Shown in pieces: positions 31,476-40,246 of a stretch of 52,393 nt of DNA (position 1 is the first letter of the stretch; each line of letters begins with the position of its first letter). Source of the DNA: an uncultured Prevotella sp. (GTDB taxonomy: Bacteria; Bacteroidota; Bacteroidia; Bacteroidales; Bacteroidaceae); assembly GCA_900554695.1 (NCBI GenBank), contig USHV01000020.1, forward strand, positions 1 through 52,393. Reading direction: 5' to 3'. The notes under the pieces were generated by a model that saw nothing but the letters and a program-made list of their open reading frames with translations, ran no database searches and had not been told where the DNA came from. The translations under genes and the position numbers were made by a program.

Positions 31476-33341
31476 ATGGAAAAAGAACATCATCATCATA
31501 TCTGTTTATGGCCAATCGTTGTGTCGGCCGTAATGCTTGTCGCCGGACTCGTAGCCGGCTGGATGGATATGCCGTGGTTTGAGGGAGTCGTGGCACTGGT
31601 GTGGTATGTAGTCGCCTTCCTGCCTGTGGGTGCGGGAGTGATGCGCTCGGCGGTGGAGCATGCCTCTCACGGCGACGTGTTCAATGAGTTCATGCTCATG
31701 GCCCTGGCTTCGATAGGTGCCTTCATCATAGGCGAGTATCCCGAGGCCGTGGCAGTGATGCTGCTCTATCAGGTGGGCGAGATGCTCCAGCACCGCGCAG
31801 TGGAACGTGTGCGCCGCAACATAAGCAGTATGGTTGCGTTCCGTCCCGACCACGCTGCAGTGGTGAGAAACGGTAAGGTAGTGACGTGTGCTCCGGAGGA
31901 TGTGGCTGTGGGCGAGACGATAGAAGTGAAGCCCGGCGAGCGCGTGCCTCTCGACGGCGAGCTGCTCAGTGCCGACGCGGCATTCGACACATCGGCCCTG
32001 ACGGGCGAGTCGCTGCCCCGCGCGATAGCCACCGGCAGTGAGGTGTCGGCAGGAATGATAGCCACCGGCAGCGTCGTACGTCTGCGTGTATTGCGCCCGG
32101 CGGGCGAGTCGGCAGTGTCGCGCATACTGCATCTTGTGGAAGAAGCATCGGCTCGCAAGGCTCCTACCGAGCTGTTCATCCGCCGTTTCGCACGTGTATA
32201 TACCCCTGCGGTGTTCGGCCTGGCAGTGCTCGTGGTGCTCGTGCCGTGGCTGCTCAGCGCCGTAGGACTGACATCCTCGTACGACTTCGGCCAGTGGTTC
32301 GGCCGCGCACTCATATTCCTTGTCATAGCATGTCCTTGCGCGTTGGTGATAAGTGTGCCGTTAGGCTATTTCGCAGGCATAGGCGCCGCGTCGCGCCTCG
32401 GCATACTGTTCAAGGGCGGAGGCAGTCTGGACGCCATCTCAAGTGTGGATACCGTGGCGTTCGACAAGACGGGTACGCTCACCGCCGGAACCTTCGAGGT
32501 GCGCCGTGTTGAGGGACTCTCAAACTCAGACCTCGCCATGGTGGCAGCCATGGAACGCTCTACGTCGCACCCGGTGGCACGCGCCATCGTGGAATATGCA
32601 GGCCATTTCGCCGCGCCTGCCACGATGCCCGACGTGAAGACAATAGCAGGCTACGGACTGGAAGCCGGCGACTGGCTTGCCGGAACGCCGCGCCTGCTGA
32701 AGATGCACGACGTAAGCGTGCCCGAGCTTCTCGACGACGAACAGGGCACAATAGTCGCCGTGGCTGCCGGCGGAGAGTATAAGGGATGTATAATACTGGG
32801 CGACGTGGTGCGTCAGGATGCCCGTGAGGCTGTCAGCCGGTTGGGCATGCACACCGTGATATTGTCGGGCGACCGCCAGCCTATAGTAGATGCGGTGGCC
32901 GAGGAGATAGGTGCCGACAGAGGATACGGCGACCTGCTGCCGGGCGACAAGGCCGAATACATAGCGTTGATGCAGCGCGACGGTCACAAGGTGGCATTCG
33001 TGGGCGACGGCATAAACGATGCCCCAGTGCTTGCCACGAGCGACGTGGGCATAGCCTTCGGAGCAGGCAGTGCCGACATGGCTGTCGAGACGGCCGACGC
33101 AGTGATACATTCGGGAAAGCTCGTGAAGATAGCCGAGGCTGTGGAAGCAGGCCGCCGTACGCGCCGCATAGTGAAACAGAACATCGTGCTGGCGATAGGT
33201 TTCAAGGTGCTGGTGATGATTCTCGGACTCTTCGGAGTGGCAAACATCTGGATGGCAGTATTTGCCGATACGGGCGTGGCACTGCTCGCGGTTCTCAACT
33301 CGATGCGTATTTTTTCGATGTCTCGCGGTCATAAGGAGTGA
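31476..33341 (+). CDS. Zn2+/Cd2+-type P1B ATPase exporter
   Basis: 621 aa. It has a short His-rich N-terminus (MEKEHHHH) in place of the usual HMA metal-binding domain. Membrane motif CPC at about 286-288 (VIACPCALVISVP), phosphorylation site DKTGTLTAG (Asp about 330), ATP-binding TSHPVA, LSGDRQP and the hinge FVGDGINDAP. The last helices carry MAVFADTGVALLAVLNSMRI, the D-x-G type signature of the P1B-2 group, which exports Zn2+, Cd2+ or Pb2+. It acts in the inner membrane. A 7-1-7 palindrome overlaps its promoter, and a Fur-family gene follows 81 bp downstream, suggesting metal-responsive control of the pair. Confidence 0.9.
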   Translation: MEKEHHHHICLWPIVVSAVMLVAGLVAGWMDMPWFEGVVALVWYVVAFLPVGAGVMRSAVEHASHGDVFNEFMLMALASIGAFIIGEYPEAVAVMLLYQVGEMLQHRAVERVRRNISSMVAFRPDHAAVVRNGKVVTCAPEDVAVGETIEVKPGERVPLDGELLSADAAFDTSALTGESLPRAIATGSEVSAGMIATGSVVRLRVLRPAGESAVSRILHLVEEASARKAPTELFIRRFARVYTPAVFGLAVLVVLVPWLLSAVGLTSSYDFGQWFGRALIFLVIACPCALVISVPLGYFAGIGAASRLGILFKGGGSLDAISSVDTVAFDKTGTLTAGTFEVRRVEGLSNSDLAMVAAMERSTSHPVARAIVEYAGHFAAPATMPDVKTIAGYGLEAGDWLAGTPRLLKMHDVSVPELLDDEQGTIVAVAAGGEYKGCIILGDVVRQDAREAVSRLGMHTVILSGDRQPIVDAVAEEIGADRGYGDLLPGDKAEYIALMQRDGHKVAFVGDGINDAPVLATSDVGIAFGAGSADMAVETADAVIHSGKLVKIAEAVEAGRRTRRIVKQNIVLAIGFKVLVMILGLFGVANIWMAVFADTGVALLAVLNSMRIFSMSRGHKE

Positions 33342-33422
33342 AAACATTTTGAAATGTGCGTTTATTTGGCTAACTTCGCAGCGTGACACTTTGAAGACAC
33401 GACAACGAACATACAGCCTATC

Positions 33423-33863
33423 ATGTACGACGAACAATTCTATCTTGACAAACTGAAGCACCGTGGCATACGTCCCACAGCCACACGACTGCTCATTCTG
33501 CGCAATATGATGCGTGGCGATGAGGCGGTGTCGCTGCCCGACATGGAGCGTTATCTGCCCACGGTAGATAAATCCACCATATCGCGCACGCTGTCTCTGT
33601 TTCTGCTCAACCGCCTTGTGCACGTCATAGACGACGGTTCCGGCTCGCTGAAATACGCCGTTTGTTCCGACGACTGCGACTGCTCGGTGGAGGATGAGCA
33701 CACGCATTTCTACTGCACCTCGTGCCACCGCACGTTCTGTCTGAAGCACATCGCCGTGCCGGTGGTAGATCTGCCGCCGGGATTCACCCTGTCGAGCATC
33801 AATTATGTGCTCAAGGGCCTGTGTCCGGAGTGTGCTGAGGCTGAGCACGAGAGCGGGCGTTGA
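33423..33863 (+). CDS. Fur-family metal-responsive regulator (Zur-like)
   Basis: 146 aa. The N-terminal winged helix has RGIRPTATRLLILRNMM and VDKSTISRTLSLFLLNRLVHVI. The C-terminal dimerisation/metal domain has a His-rich segment (DEHTHFYC) and two CxxC pairs, CTSCHRTFC and LCPEC, forming the structural zinc site. Which metal it senses cannot be fixed from sequence; its position after a Zn/Cd-type exporter favours zinc. The likely target is the 7-1-7 palindrome at 31416-31430. It may be transcribed with the ATPase or from its own promoter; TAACTTCG at about 33373 is a weak -7 candidate. Confidence 0.88.
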   Translation: MYDEQFYLDKLKHRGIRPTATRLLILRNMMRGDEAVSLPDMERYLPTVDKSTISRTLSLFLLNRLVHVIDDGSGSLKYAVCSDDCDCSVEDEHTHFYCTSCHRTFCLKHIAVPVVDLPPGFTLSSINYVLKGLCPECAEAEHESGR

Positions 33864-34001
33864 AACCGCGTTCCGCACTCTGAAATTGCGTGACTGCGCG
33901 ATGAAGAGAATAAAAACAAGGACAGAATTTATAGAGAAATGGAAAATAACGGCTGCATGAAGCAGCTTTGTAGAAATTAAGAGAGTATAAACTCCAATAG
34001 T

Positions 34002-34039
34002 AACGACGCTGTTCCGGAATTGAAACAGCGTCGTTTTTT
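34002..34039 (+). terminator. Strong terminator after the Fur-family gene
   Basis: AACGACGCTGTT (34002-34013) and AACAGCGTCGTT (34024-34035) form a perfect 12-bp stem with a 10-base loop, followed by a T-run. It lies about 140 bases after the stop; no convincing gene lies between. Confidence 0.8.
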
Positions 34040-34067
34040 ATGCTGAAACGAAAACGATGTGTACTGT

Positions 34068-34496
34068 TTTCAAATTATAACCGGATTTGTTTTTTCACTC
34101 CGAGTTTTCTGATATACCCCGAAAAATAAGCGCGTATTTGCGAGCCGAGTCGTCTTCGGACGCAAATACGCGAAAAATAAGAGTTTTTTATAATATATTG
34201 AATATCAATGATTTATGTTTAAGGGGTATTTCTTCGCTTTGCAAAAAGCACCATATCGTCTTGCGAAATGGCCTATTTCAGGGTGCGAAATGGTGCTTTT
34301 CAGCCCCTGATATGGGCTTTATCGCACTGCGAAATGGGCATTATCAGAAAGCAAAAAGAGTATTTTCGGACTATGGTACAGGGTATATGGCTATGCGGTA
34401 AATGCGGAAACAGGCTTCATAACGTCCGATTTAACATTCCTTTACATCTATTTTGCGAAAATATTTTGTCAAAATTTAGTCAAGAAAAATTGTAAG
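34068..34496 (+). repeat. 429-bp structured non-coding repeat, copy 1
   Basis: It matches 51460-51888 over its full length in inverted orientation. The order of elements is: TTTCAAATT...AACCGGA end; the conserved run GATATACCCCGAAAAATAAG; a 12-bp-arm hairpin (CGCGTATTTGCG at 34131-34142 and CGCAAATACGCG at 34161-34172); TGAATATCAATGATTTAT; a ~120-bp array of units with a GAAATGG or ATATGG core (34250-34350); TTTAACATTCCTTTACATCT; and an end at AAGAAAAATTGTAAG. There are no terminal inverted repeats and no target duplication that I can see. A reading frame shared by both copies in the first part reflects nucleotide similarity. It may be an interspersed element or an RNA. Confidence 0.8.
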
Positions 34497-34867
34497 TTCG
34501 TCACGTGAGTTTACTCTGTATATGCCGGTATCTGTCATAAGAAGAAATACGGGGAGTGTGTTGTGCGTTTGCTTGGATGAATTATTTGTTATGGATGCGC
34601 GGACTTATTATTATGCGAATAAATATACTCTGCTGTATGAGCTAATACTCTGTATTGTGTGAGCAGGTGCAACAAATCGTATAGATAAATGCGCGGCGCG
34701 GTTTATATAGTCACGTGTTGTTATTAGGTTTTCCGATGTCAGGTGGCATTTTATGAATAAAAACCGTTCAACTTTGGATTTGTGTTGAGCCGTATTTTGT
34801 TTGTCAATCCGTGAAATGCGGCATAGAGTGTATCGCCAAACCATTTTATCTTGCGTGTAATAACGAA
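34497..34867. other. Gene-free stretch downstream of repeat copy 1
   Basis: Mostly A+T-rich with no recognisable gene, RNA or repeat. It ends at the terminator of the convergent esterase gene. Confidence 0.4.
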
Positions 34868-34906
34868 AAACACCGGTGGCGGGGTATGATTGCGTCACCG
34901 GTGTTT
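34868..34906 (-). terminator. Terminator of the esterase end of the dusB transcript
   Basis: AAACACCGGTG (34868-34878) and CACCGGTGTTT (34896-34906) form an 11-bp stem with a 17-base loop; on the minus strand TTTTT follows. It is 55 bases past the esterase stop. Confidence 0.78.
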
Positions 34907-34961
34907 CGCACTGTCAGACGCGGCATAATGGCCTTGTAGCCTGACTATATGGTTTGATTGT

Positions 34962-36158
34962 TTATTTCAAATCCTTGAACAGCTTTTGTGAGAACAATGT
35001 GAGATAGATGCGCCAGTTGCGCCAGATGTGTCCGCCGTCGTTCTCGTAGTATTCGTATTTATATCCCTTCTCGTCGAAATATTCGCGCAGCACCTTGTTA
35101 GGTTCATACAGGAAGTCGTCCTTGCCTATGCCAATCCAGTAGAGTTTCGGTTTGCTGTCGAAGAGCTTCTGCAACAGGCCGCAGGTCTCCTTGTCGGCTC
35201 TCAGCTTCTCGGCGAAGTTGTTGAGGTCGCGGTTTCCCTTTATCCATGGAGCGGCAGAGAACAGACCGTAGTAGTCGAATGTCTCGGGATAGAGCATGGA
35301 TATGCCGAAAGTGTGGCCGCCACCCATGGAGAGTCCGCATACGGCGCGGCCCTCACGCTTCTTTATTGTGCGGTAGTTGTTGTCGATGAAGTTCACGATG
35401 TCCATGAAGCTGTCCTCCATCGAAGCCTTCGCCTTTGTCTTTATGGTGAAGTGGCCCGGTATGTACATGCCTGCCGACCATTCGCCCGGAGCTGCGCTGC
35501 AGTTGGTGTTGCCGTTGGGCATGACTACAATCATTGGTTTAACCTTGCCCGCAGCGATGAGGTTGTCGAGTATCTGTGCGGCGCGTCCTAGCTCGCTCCA
35601 TGCGTTCTCGTCGCCGCCCATGCCGTGCATGAGGTAAAGCACCGGATAGCGTTTCTTACCGTCATATCCGGCCGGAGTATAGACAGTGAGGCGGCGGTTG
35701 AGGCCCAGTGTGGGGCTGTCATACCACACCTTCGCCACTGTTCCGTGCGGCACCTTGTTCACACTGTACAGAGAACCGCGGTCGCCTTTCTCCTTTGATA
35801 TGATGAAGAGGCTGGAGTAGGTGGTTATGTCGCGGTTCATGTATGCGTTGGACGGATCGACTATGCGCATGCCATCCACCTTGAAGCTGTAGGAATAGAG
35901 CTCAGGCGCGAGGGGCTTGGTTGTTACCGACCACATGCCTTTGTCGTTCTTGGTCATTGGCAGAGTGATGCCGCTTATCTGATTGAAGTCGCCCGTCACT
36001 TCCACTTTCTGTGCGTTGGGCGCGAATAGGTTGAATGTTACGCTACCGTCGGCGTTCTCCACCGGCGATACAGCCGAGGCCTTGTCCCACAAAGCCTGCT
36101 GGGCCATGGTCGCCATGCTTATGGCTATCACGGCAAGAAGAATTGTCAAACGTTTCAT
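34962..36158 (-). CDS. Secreted CE1-type esterase with N-terminal CBM48-like domain
   Basis: 398 aa. Signal peptide MKRLTILLAVIAISMATMAQ. Residues about 30-115 form a CBM48/E-set-like domain (VTFNLFAPNAQKVEVTGDF ... YSYSFKVDGMRIVDPSNA). The alpha/beta-hydrolase esterase-D domain follows: YPVLYLMHGMGGDE (oxyanion region), nucleophile Ser about 277 in CGLSMGGGHT, a likely acid in GIGKDDFLYEPN, and His in NDGGHIWRNW. This architecture is common in Bacteroidales feruloyl and acetyl-xylan esterases, which release ester groups from plant polysaccharide. The acyl group is not known here. It is 52 bp after dusB on the same strand. Confidence 0.86.
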   Translation of the reverse strand: MKRLTILLAVIAISMATMAQQALWDKASAVSPVENADGSVTFNLFAPNAQKVEVTGDFNQISGITLPMTKNDKGMWSVTTKPLAPELYSYSFKVDGMRIVDPSNAYMNRDITTYSSLFIISKEKGDRGSLYSVNKVPHGTVAKVWYDSPTLGLNRRLTVYTPAGYDGKKRYPVLYLMHGMGGDENAWSELGRAAQILDNLIAAGKVKPMIVVMPNGNTNCSAAPGEWSAGMYIPGHFTIKTKAKASMEDSFMDIVNFIDNNYRTIKKREGRAVCGLSMGGGHTFGISMLYPETFDYYGLFSAAPWIKGNRDLNNFAEKLRADKETCGLLQKLFDSKPKLYWIGIGKDDFLYEPNKVLREYFDEKGYKYEYYENDGGHIWRNWRIYLTLFSQKLFKDLK

Positions 36159-36210
36159 GTTTGTCTTGTTTTTGTTTTGTTATAGGTGTAAGTATATTTT
36201 CATTTTCGTG

Positions 36211-37200
36211 TTATTGCTGTGCGCCGAGCCTGCGGCGGCAGTTCTCGAGAATGGCTGTCAGCTCTTCGACGGTGGTGGCGCGTAGCATTGCTATGCGCGT
36301 CTGGCGGAAGTCGGGAATGCCCTTGAATATGGGTGTGGCGGCAAGATGGCGGCGCGTGTGGAGTATGCCGCGGTACTCGTCGATGCGTTCCACGTTGATG
36401 CGGAGTTGTTCCTCGAGAATGTCAATCTTGCGGTCAAGGTCGAGCGAAAGGTCCTGCGGCCGGCCGTCGAGATAGTCGCGCATCTCCTTGAATATCCACG
36501 GGCGGCCGAAGGTGGCACGTCCCACCATGACGGCATCCACGCCATAGTCGTTGAAAGCGCGCTCGGCCTCTTCCGGCGATGTTATGTCGCCGTTGCCTAT
36601 GATGGGTATGTGTATGCGCGGATTGCGCTTCACCTCGCCTATGAGTGTCCAGTCAGCGCTGCCGGTGTACATCTGTGCACGGGTGCGGCCGTGTATGGTG
36701 AGCGCTTGTATGCCGCAGTCCTGCAGCTGTTCGGCAAGGTCGGTGATGATGAGGTGGCTGCTGTCCCATCCCAGACGGGTCTTGACGGTGACTGGTGTGT
36801 GTACGGCTTTGACCACCTGGCGCGTTATGTCGAGCATTAGCGGAATGTTCTGCAGCATGCCGGCTCCGGCTCCCTTGCCGGCCACCTTCTTCACGGGGCA
36901 GCCGAAGTTGAGGTCGATGACGTCGGGATGTGCCTCTTCCACTATCTTTGCCGCCTCCACCATGGCTTCGGTGTCGCGGCCGTATATCTGTATGCCCACG
37001 GGACGTTCGTCGTCGCTTATGGTGAGCTTGCTTACTGTCGATTTGATGGAGCGCACGAGAGCCTCGGCACTCACAAACTCGGTATATACCATTGATGCGC
37101 CGAAACGCTTGCAGAGCTTGCGGAAGCCTATGTCGGTAACGTCTTCCATCGGGGCGAGAAACAGAGGTCTGTCTCCGAATTCTATGTTTCCTATTTTCAT
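36211..37200 (-). CDS. dusB: tRNA dihydrouridine synthase (DusB-type)
   Basis: 329 aa from ATG 37200 (MKIGNIEFGDRPLFLAPMEDVTD). The frame runs on upstream inside dprA without start merit. It is an FMN-dependent TIM barrel that reduces uridines in the tRNA D-loop with NADPH. Motifs: LAPMEDVTDIGFR, VGIQIYGRD, DLNFGCPVKKVAGKGAGAGM (catalytic Cys in the NFGCP loop), VKTRLGWD, LTIHGRTRAQMYTGSADW, IPIIGNGDI and VMVGRATFGRPWIF. The C-terminal helical tRNA-binding domain is complete. The gap to dprA is 11 bp, so one operon. Confidence 0.92.
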   Translation of the reverse strand: MKIGNIEFGDRPLFLAPMEDVTDIGFRKLCKRFGASMVYTEFVSAEALVRSIKSTVSKLTISDDERPVGIQIYGRDTEAMVEAAKIVEEAHPDVIDLNFGCPVKKVAGKGAGAGMLQNIPLMLDITRQVVKAVHTPVTVKTRLGWDSSHLIITDLAEQLQDCGIQALTIHGRTRAQMYTGSADWTLIGEVKRNPRIHIPIIGNGDITSPEEAERAFNDYGVDAVMVGRATFGRPWIFKEMRDYLDGRPQDLSLDLDRKIDILEEQLRINVERIDEYRGILHTRRHLAATPIFKGIPDFRQTRIAMLRATTVEELTAILENCRRRLGAQQ

Positions 37201-37211
37201 TGTCTGTTGTT

Positions 37212-38342
37212 TTATTGCAGAAGATGATAAGTGCCGCCGGCGTACATCCTGACCACGCCTTTCATCTCGAGCGAGAAGAGCAGTGCCGACATGCGCTGTA
37301 CGGGGATGCCTGTGCGCACGGCGAGCATATTGATCTGCATGTCGTTGGTCTTGGCGAGTGTCGAGACGATGAGCTGCTCGTCGTCGGTGAGTTCGGGAAA
37401 GAGCTGACGCTCGATGCCTTGCTGACGGGCGTCGCGCAGGGCGGAGTCGTTGTCCCACGTCATGGCGGCGGCAAGGTCGGCGGCGCAGGTTATGAGTGCC
37501 GCTCCGTTGTCGCGTATGAGGTTGTTGCAGCCTTCGCTGTAGGTCATTCCCACCGCTCCGGGGAAGGCGAACACGTCGCGCCCGTAGCTTTGGGCTATGC
37601 CTGTGGTGATGAGTCCGCCGCCGTGGCTGGCGCTCTCAATGAGAAGTGTGGCGTCGGCCATGCCTGCCACGATGCGGTTGCGGCGCACGAAGTTCACCTT
37701 GTCGGCGTTGGTGCCGGTGAGGAACTCGGTGATGAGGCCGCCCCGGGTGAGCATCTCGCGTGCCGTGTCCCTGTGGCTTGAGGGATAGATGGTGTCGAGT
37801 CCGTGGGCAAGGACGGCGGCAGTGTCGAAGCCCGAGCGCAGGGCGTTGCGGTGGGCGCAGATATCCACGCCGTAGGCAAGGCCGCTTATGATGAGCACGT
37901 CGGGGCATATCTGCCGCAGGTCGTCGCAGAAACGGCGTATGAGGTCCTGACCGTAGGATGTGCAGTGGCGCGTGCCGACGATGCTCAAGACGCGTGCGCG
38001 GTTGAGGTCGGCGTTGCCTTTGTAGAACAGCATGAGCGGAGCGTCGTCGCACTCACGCAGCCGCGACGGATAGCGCGTGTCGTTCATCGTGAGCGGTGTG
38101 ATGCCATGTGTCTCGTCATACTCCAGTTCTGCTTCGGCGCGTCGCAACGGTTCGCTCACGTCTTTCAGCGCGTCGATGAGGCGCTGTGTGGCGTCGGGCA
38201 GCACGTCGCGTATGTCGTCACGGTGGTCCATTACAGCCGTGGCGGAGCCGAGACGCCGGTATAGCTCGAGCATTCCGGCGAGGCTGAAGTAGTTGATGCG
38301 CGTGAGCGCTATGGTGTTGATTATTTCCTGTGAGTTGTCCAT
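37212..38342 (-). CDS. dprA: DNA-processing protein DprA
   Basis: 376 aa from ATG 38342 (MDNSQEIINTIALTRINYF). The N-terminal helical SAM-like region is followed by the Rossmann-like core that loads RecA on single-stranded DNA: YPSRLRECDDAPLMLFYKGN, VLSIVGTRHCTSYG, IISGLAYGVDICAHRNAL, VLAHGLDTIYPSSHR, GGLITEFLTGT, FVRRNRIVAGMADATLLIES and YGRDVFAFPGAVG. The C-terminal winged-helix DML1-like domain is at about 305-376. It is found in almost all Bacteroidota, including species not known to be naturally competent. It lies 65 bp after the thioesterase gene. Confidence 0.92.
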   Translation of the reverse strand: MDNSQEIINTIALTRINYFSLAGMLELYRRLGSATAVMDHRDDIRDVLPDATQRLIDALKDVSEPLRRAEAELEYDETHGITPLTMNDTRYPSRLRECDDAPLMLFYKGNADLNRARVLSIVGTRHCTSYGQDLIRRFCDDLRQICPDVLIISGLAYGVDICAHRNALRSGFDTAAVLAHGLDTIYPSSHRDTAREMLTRGGLITEFLTGTNADKVNFVRRNRIVAGMADATLLIESASHGGGLITTGIAQSYGRDVFAFPGAVGMTYSEGCNNLIRDNGAALITCAADLAAAMTWDNDSALRDARQQGIERQLFPELTDDEQLIVSTLAKTNDMQINMLAVRTGIPVQRMSALLFSLEMKGVVRMYAGGTYHLLQ

Positions 38343-38407
38343 CGGCACATTGCTGTTGCGGTTTGTGTTGCCGGCATCACGTCCGGCTATATGCGGCGTG
38401 CGGTTGT

Positions 38408-38806
38408 TTAGATGTATTTGGCGAAGGCGCGGTCGTAGTCGTCGCTGTTGCCAAGGCGGCCGTTGATGAGGCACACCAGTTCGACAGTGGCGCGGAAGCA
38501 CAGGCGCTCGTCGCTCTTGCGGAATATGTCCTGATTGAAGATGTAGCGCAGACCTTCCTTGTGCATCGCCAGGCGCGAGATGAACACGTCGTCGCAGCGC
38601 AGTGGAGTCTTGTACTGGAGATTCATTCGTGCCACCACGGCATCGACACCCTTCTCGTGGAGTTTTGAGAAACTCACTCCGAGCGATGCGAGAAACAGAT
38701 GTCGCGTGTGTTCGGTGTAGTGCAGATAGTTCGCGTTGTTCACTATGCCCTGGATGTCGCACTCATAGTCGCGGACCTCCATCTCGGTTTCAAATATGTA
38801 TTCCAT
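38408..38806 (-). CDS. Acyl-CoA thioesterase, hotdog fold (YbgC/4HBT family)
   Basis: 132 aa from ATG 38806 (MEYIFETEMEVRDYECDIQG), the usual length. The hallmark RDYECDIQGIVNNANYLHYTEHTRHLFL corresponds to the (V/R)RYxExDxxGxVnNxxYl active-site helix, with Asp in CDIQG as the likely catalytic acid. A single hotdog domain would assemble as a tetramer or dimer of dimers. It hydrolyses acyl-CoA or acyl-ACP of unknown chain length. The gene starts 17 bp before the end of the DUF2851 gene, so the two are translationally coupled. Confidence 0.86.
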   Translation of the reverse strand: MEYIFETEMEVRDYECDIQGIVNNANYLHYTEHTRHLFLASLGVSFSKLHEKGVDAVVARMNLQYKTPLRCDDVFISRLAMHKEGLRYIFNQDIFRKSDERLCFRATVELVCLINGRLGNSDDYDRAFAKYI

Positions 38807-40148
38807 TCTTATCGTTGTTTTCTTTATCGGTTGTCGCACCTGCGGGCGTTGTACTGCGCTGTTTCAGATATTCGTATCCGAAACGGCAGCGCAGGCAGTC
38901 CTTGCGGTCGCAGTAGTTTTTCTTCAGTTGTATGAGTGCCTGTGTGTCGCCGGCGTTCTGCACTTTCAGTCCGCATTCCTCCCACATGCGCACTATGTTG
39001 TTGCGTTCGGGCGCAAGCTGTTCGAGAAAATCGGTGGCGCGCCAGCACATTTCTTCAGACGATTTGTGGCGTCCGTAGGCAAACAGCATCGGCACTACGG
39101 TGTTGATGATAAGCAGGTCGATGGACTGTCGGGAGAGGTTTTTCGAACTCTCACGGCTGGCATGGCCGAAAGTGTAATGGGTGCGCCAGTAGGGCGTTAC
39201 GGATGTTGTGAGCATGCGGCGCGCGTCGTCTATGGTGTCGCATCCGGCTATAAGGCTGAGGCCTGCACGGCGCGAATGGTAGAGCGATGCGAGCTGTGCG
39301 ATGCGTATGTGGGGGAAATTCTGCGGGCGGAGGCGCAGGAACTTCCATAAACGGAAGTCGATGGGGTGGAGCGAGAACTTCTGGGCAAGATACTGATATT
39401 CGCGGCTCAGACGGACGAAATAGTCGTCGGCGAGTGCCGCCTCGCGCTGGCGTTCGGGCATGGCGTCGGCAGAAAGCAGTCCGGCCTGGCCGAGAAAGAG
39501 TGCCTCGGTCTGGAATATGTCGTCGCGGTGACGGCCGATGTGCATCATCGGCATGTTGAGAGCCCACGTCTCGAAGGCTTCGCTGTTGACACCGAAACCG
39601 TAGTTGCGTGCCAGGGTGACGAAGAAAGCGTCTTCCCACGAACCGTCGCAGCGTTTCACACGCTCGGCTATCGCTTCAGTCTTCTGTTCGAGACGCTCGG
39701 CCTGGAGCGCGCTCATCCACGAGTGGACGGTGATTGACGGCAGGGTGGGGATGAGCTTGTGGCAGGGCGGATACTTATCCTCGTGGAGCAGACGCTCGTA
39801 GTTTGACGTTACGCTCTCGGGCACTTCGAGCTGCATCTGCGGTAGCGTGTTGCCGTGGCTTGTCCTTACTTCAGAGTCGATTGTCTTTGCTATATGGAGT
39901 ATCACGTTGTCGTAGCGAGGGTCGCGGTCGTGTCCGTGAGCGTACCAGTCGGACGACTTGTCGTGTATCTCAATGTTTCCCACCCACATGGTGCCGCCTA
40001 TCTTCACCTTGGCGTTGAAGAAGTCGGGGCCGGAATCGCTGTTGTGGAGACCCGGATCGATTACTTCCACGCCGAGGCCGTCGGTTGTCTCGAGCCTTCT
40101 AAGCGGAAAAAGCTTGTGCTTCCATATGTAGTGGAGGAGTTGTTCCAT
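38790..40148 (-). CDS. DUF2851 family protein
   Basis: 452 aa from ATG 40148 (MEQLLHYIWKHKLFPLRRL), the standard start of this family. Recognisable segments are DPGLHNSDSGPDFFNAKVKIGG and MWVGNIEIHDKSSDWYAHGHD (an E...D...H arrangement resembling a nuclease-like active site), YDNVILHIAK and NYGFGVNSEAFETWA. The Cys cluster near the C-terminus is NYCDRKDCLRCRFGYEYL. The family is nearly universal in Bacteroidota and has no established function. First gene of the DUF2851-thioesterase-dprA-dusB-esterase run. Confidence 0.87.
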   Translation of the reverse strand: MEQLLHYIWKHKLFPLRRLETTDGLGVEVIDPGLHNSDSGPDFFNAKVKIGGTMWVGNIEIHDKSSDWYAHGHDRDPRYDNVILHIAKTIDSEVRTSHGNTLPQMQLEVPESVTSNYERLLHEDKYPPCHKLIPTLPSITVHSWMSALQAERLEQKTEAIAERVKRCDGSWEDAFFVTLARNYGFGVNSEAFETWALNMPMMHIGRHRDDIFQTEALFLGQAGLLSADAMPERQREAALADDYFVRLSREYQYLAQKFSLHPIDFRLWKFLRLRPQNFPHIRIAQLASLYHSRRAGLSLIAGCDTIDDARRMLTTSVTPYWRTHYTFGHASRESSKNLSRQSIDLLIINTVVPMLFAYGRHKSSEEMCWRATDFLEQLAPERNNIVRMWEECGLKVQNAGDTQALIQLKKNYCDRKDCLRCRFGYEYLKQRSTTPAGATTDKENNDKNGIHI

Positions 40149-40175
40149 ATTATGTAAAGACGAAAAGGATAGATA

Positions 40176-40183
40176 CAAAGCTA
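40176..40183 (-). promoter_or_regulatory. -7 box for the DUF2851-dprA-dusB run
   Basis: Minus strand TAGCTTTG matches TAnnTTTG, 27 bases upstream of the ATG at 40148. No -33 TTTG at the usual distance. Confidence 0.45.
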
Positions 40184-40190
40184 CACAAAA

Positions 40191-40218
40191 AATCCCGAAC
40201 TATCGACAGTCCGGGATT
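40191..40218 (-). terminator. Terminator of the PCMD/calycin-like operon
   Basis: AATCCCGAACT (40191-40201) pairs with AGTCCGGGATT (40208-40218), with one wobble and a 6-base loop. T-runs on both sides allow termination in either direction. Confidence 0.78.
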
Positions 40219-40246
40219 TTTTTCTTGATGAATATTCGTTCTTTGA

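Noticed and set aside
33902..33960. 19-codon peptide frame between the Fur-family gene and its terminator
   Set aside because: Too short and without an upstream signal to support as a gene.
34250..34350. Possible CRISPR-like array of GAAATGG units
   Set aside because: Units are short (about 20-24 bp), imperfect, in mixed orientation and without uniform spacers; no cas genes are nearby.
34087..34401. A 104-codon frame in repeat copy 1 and a 114-codon frame in copy 2 (51623-51967) with similar N-terminal halves
   Set aside because: The similarity follows from nucleotide identity of the repeat; the frames diverge in the unit array, lack promoters and match no family. Treated as a non-coding repeat.
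37201..37458. 86-codon N-terminal extension of dusB
   Set aside because: It lies inside dprA, is Arg/His-rich and lacks conservation; DusB begins at MKIGNIEFG (37200).
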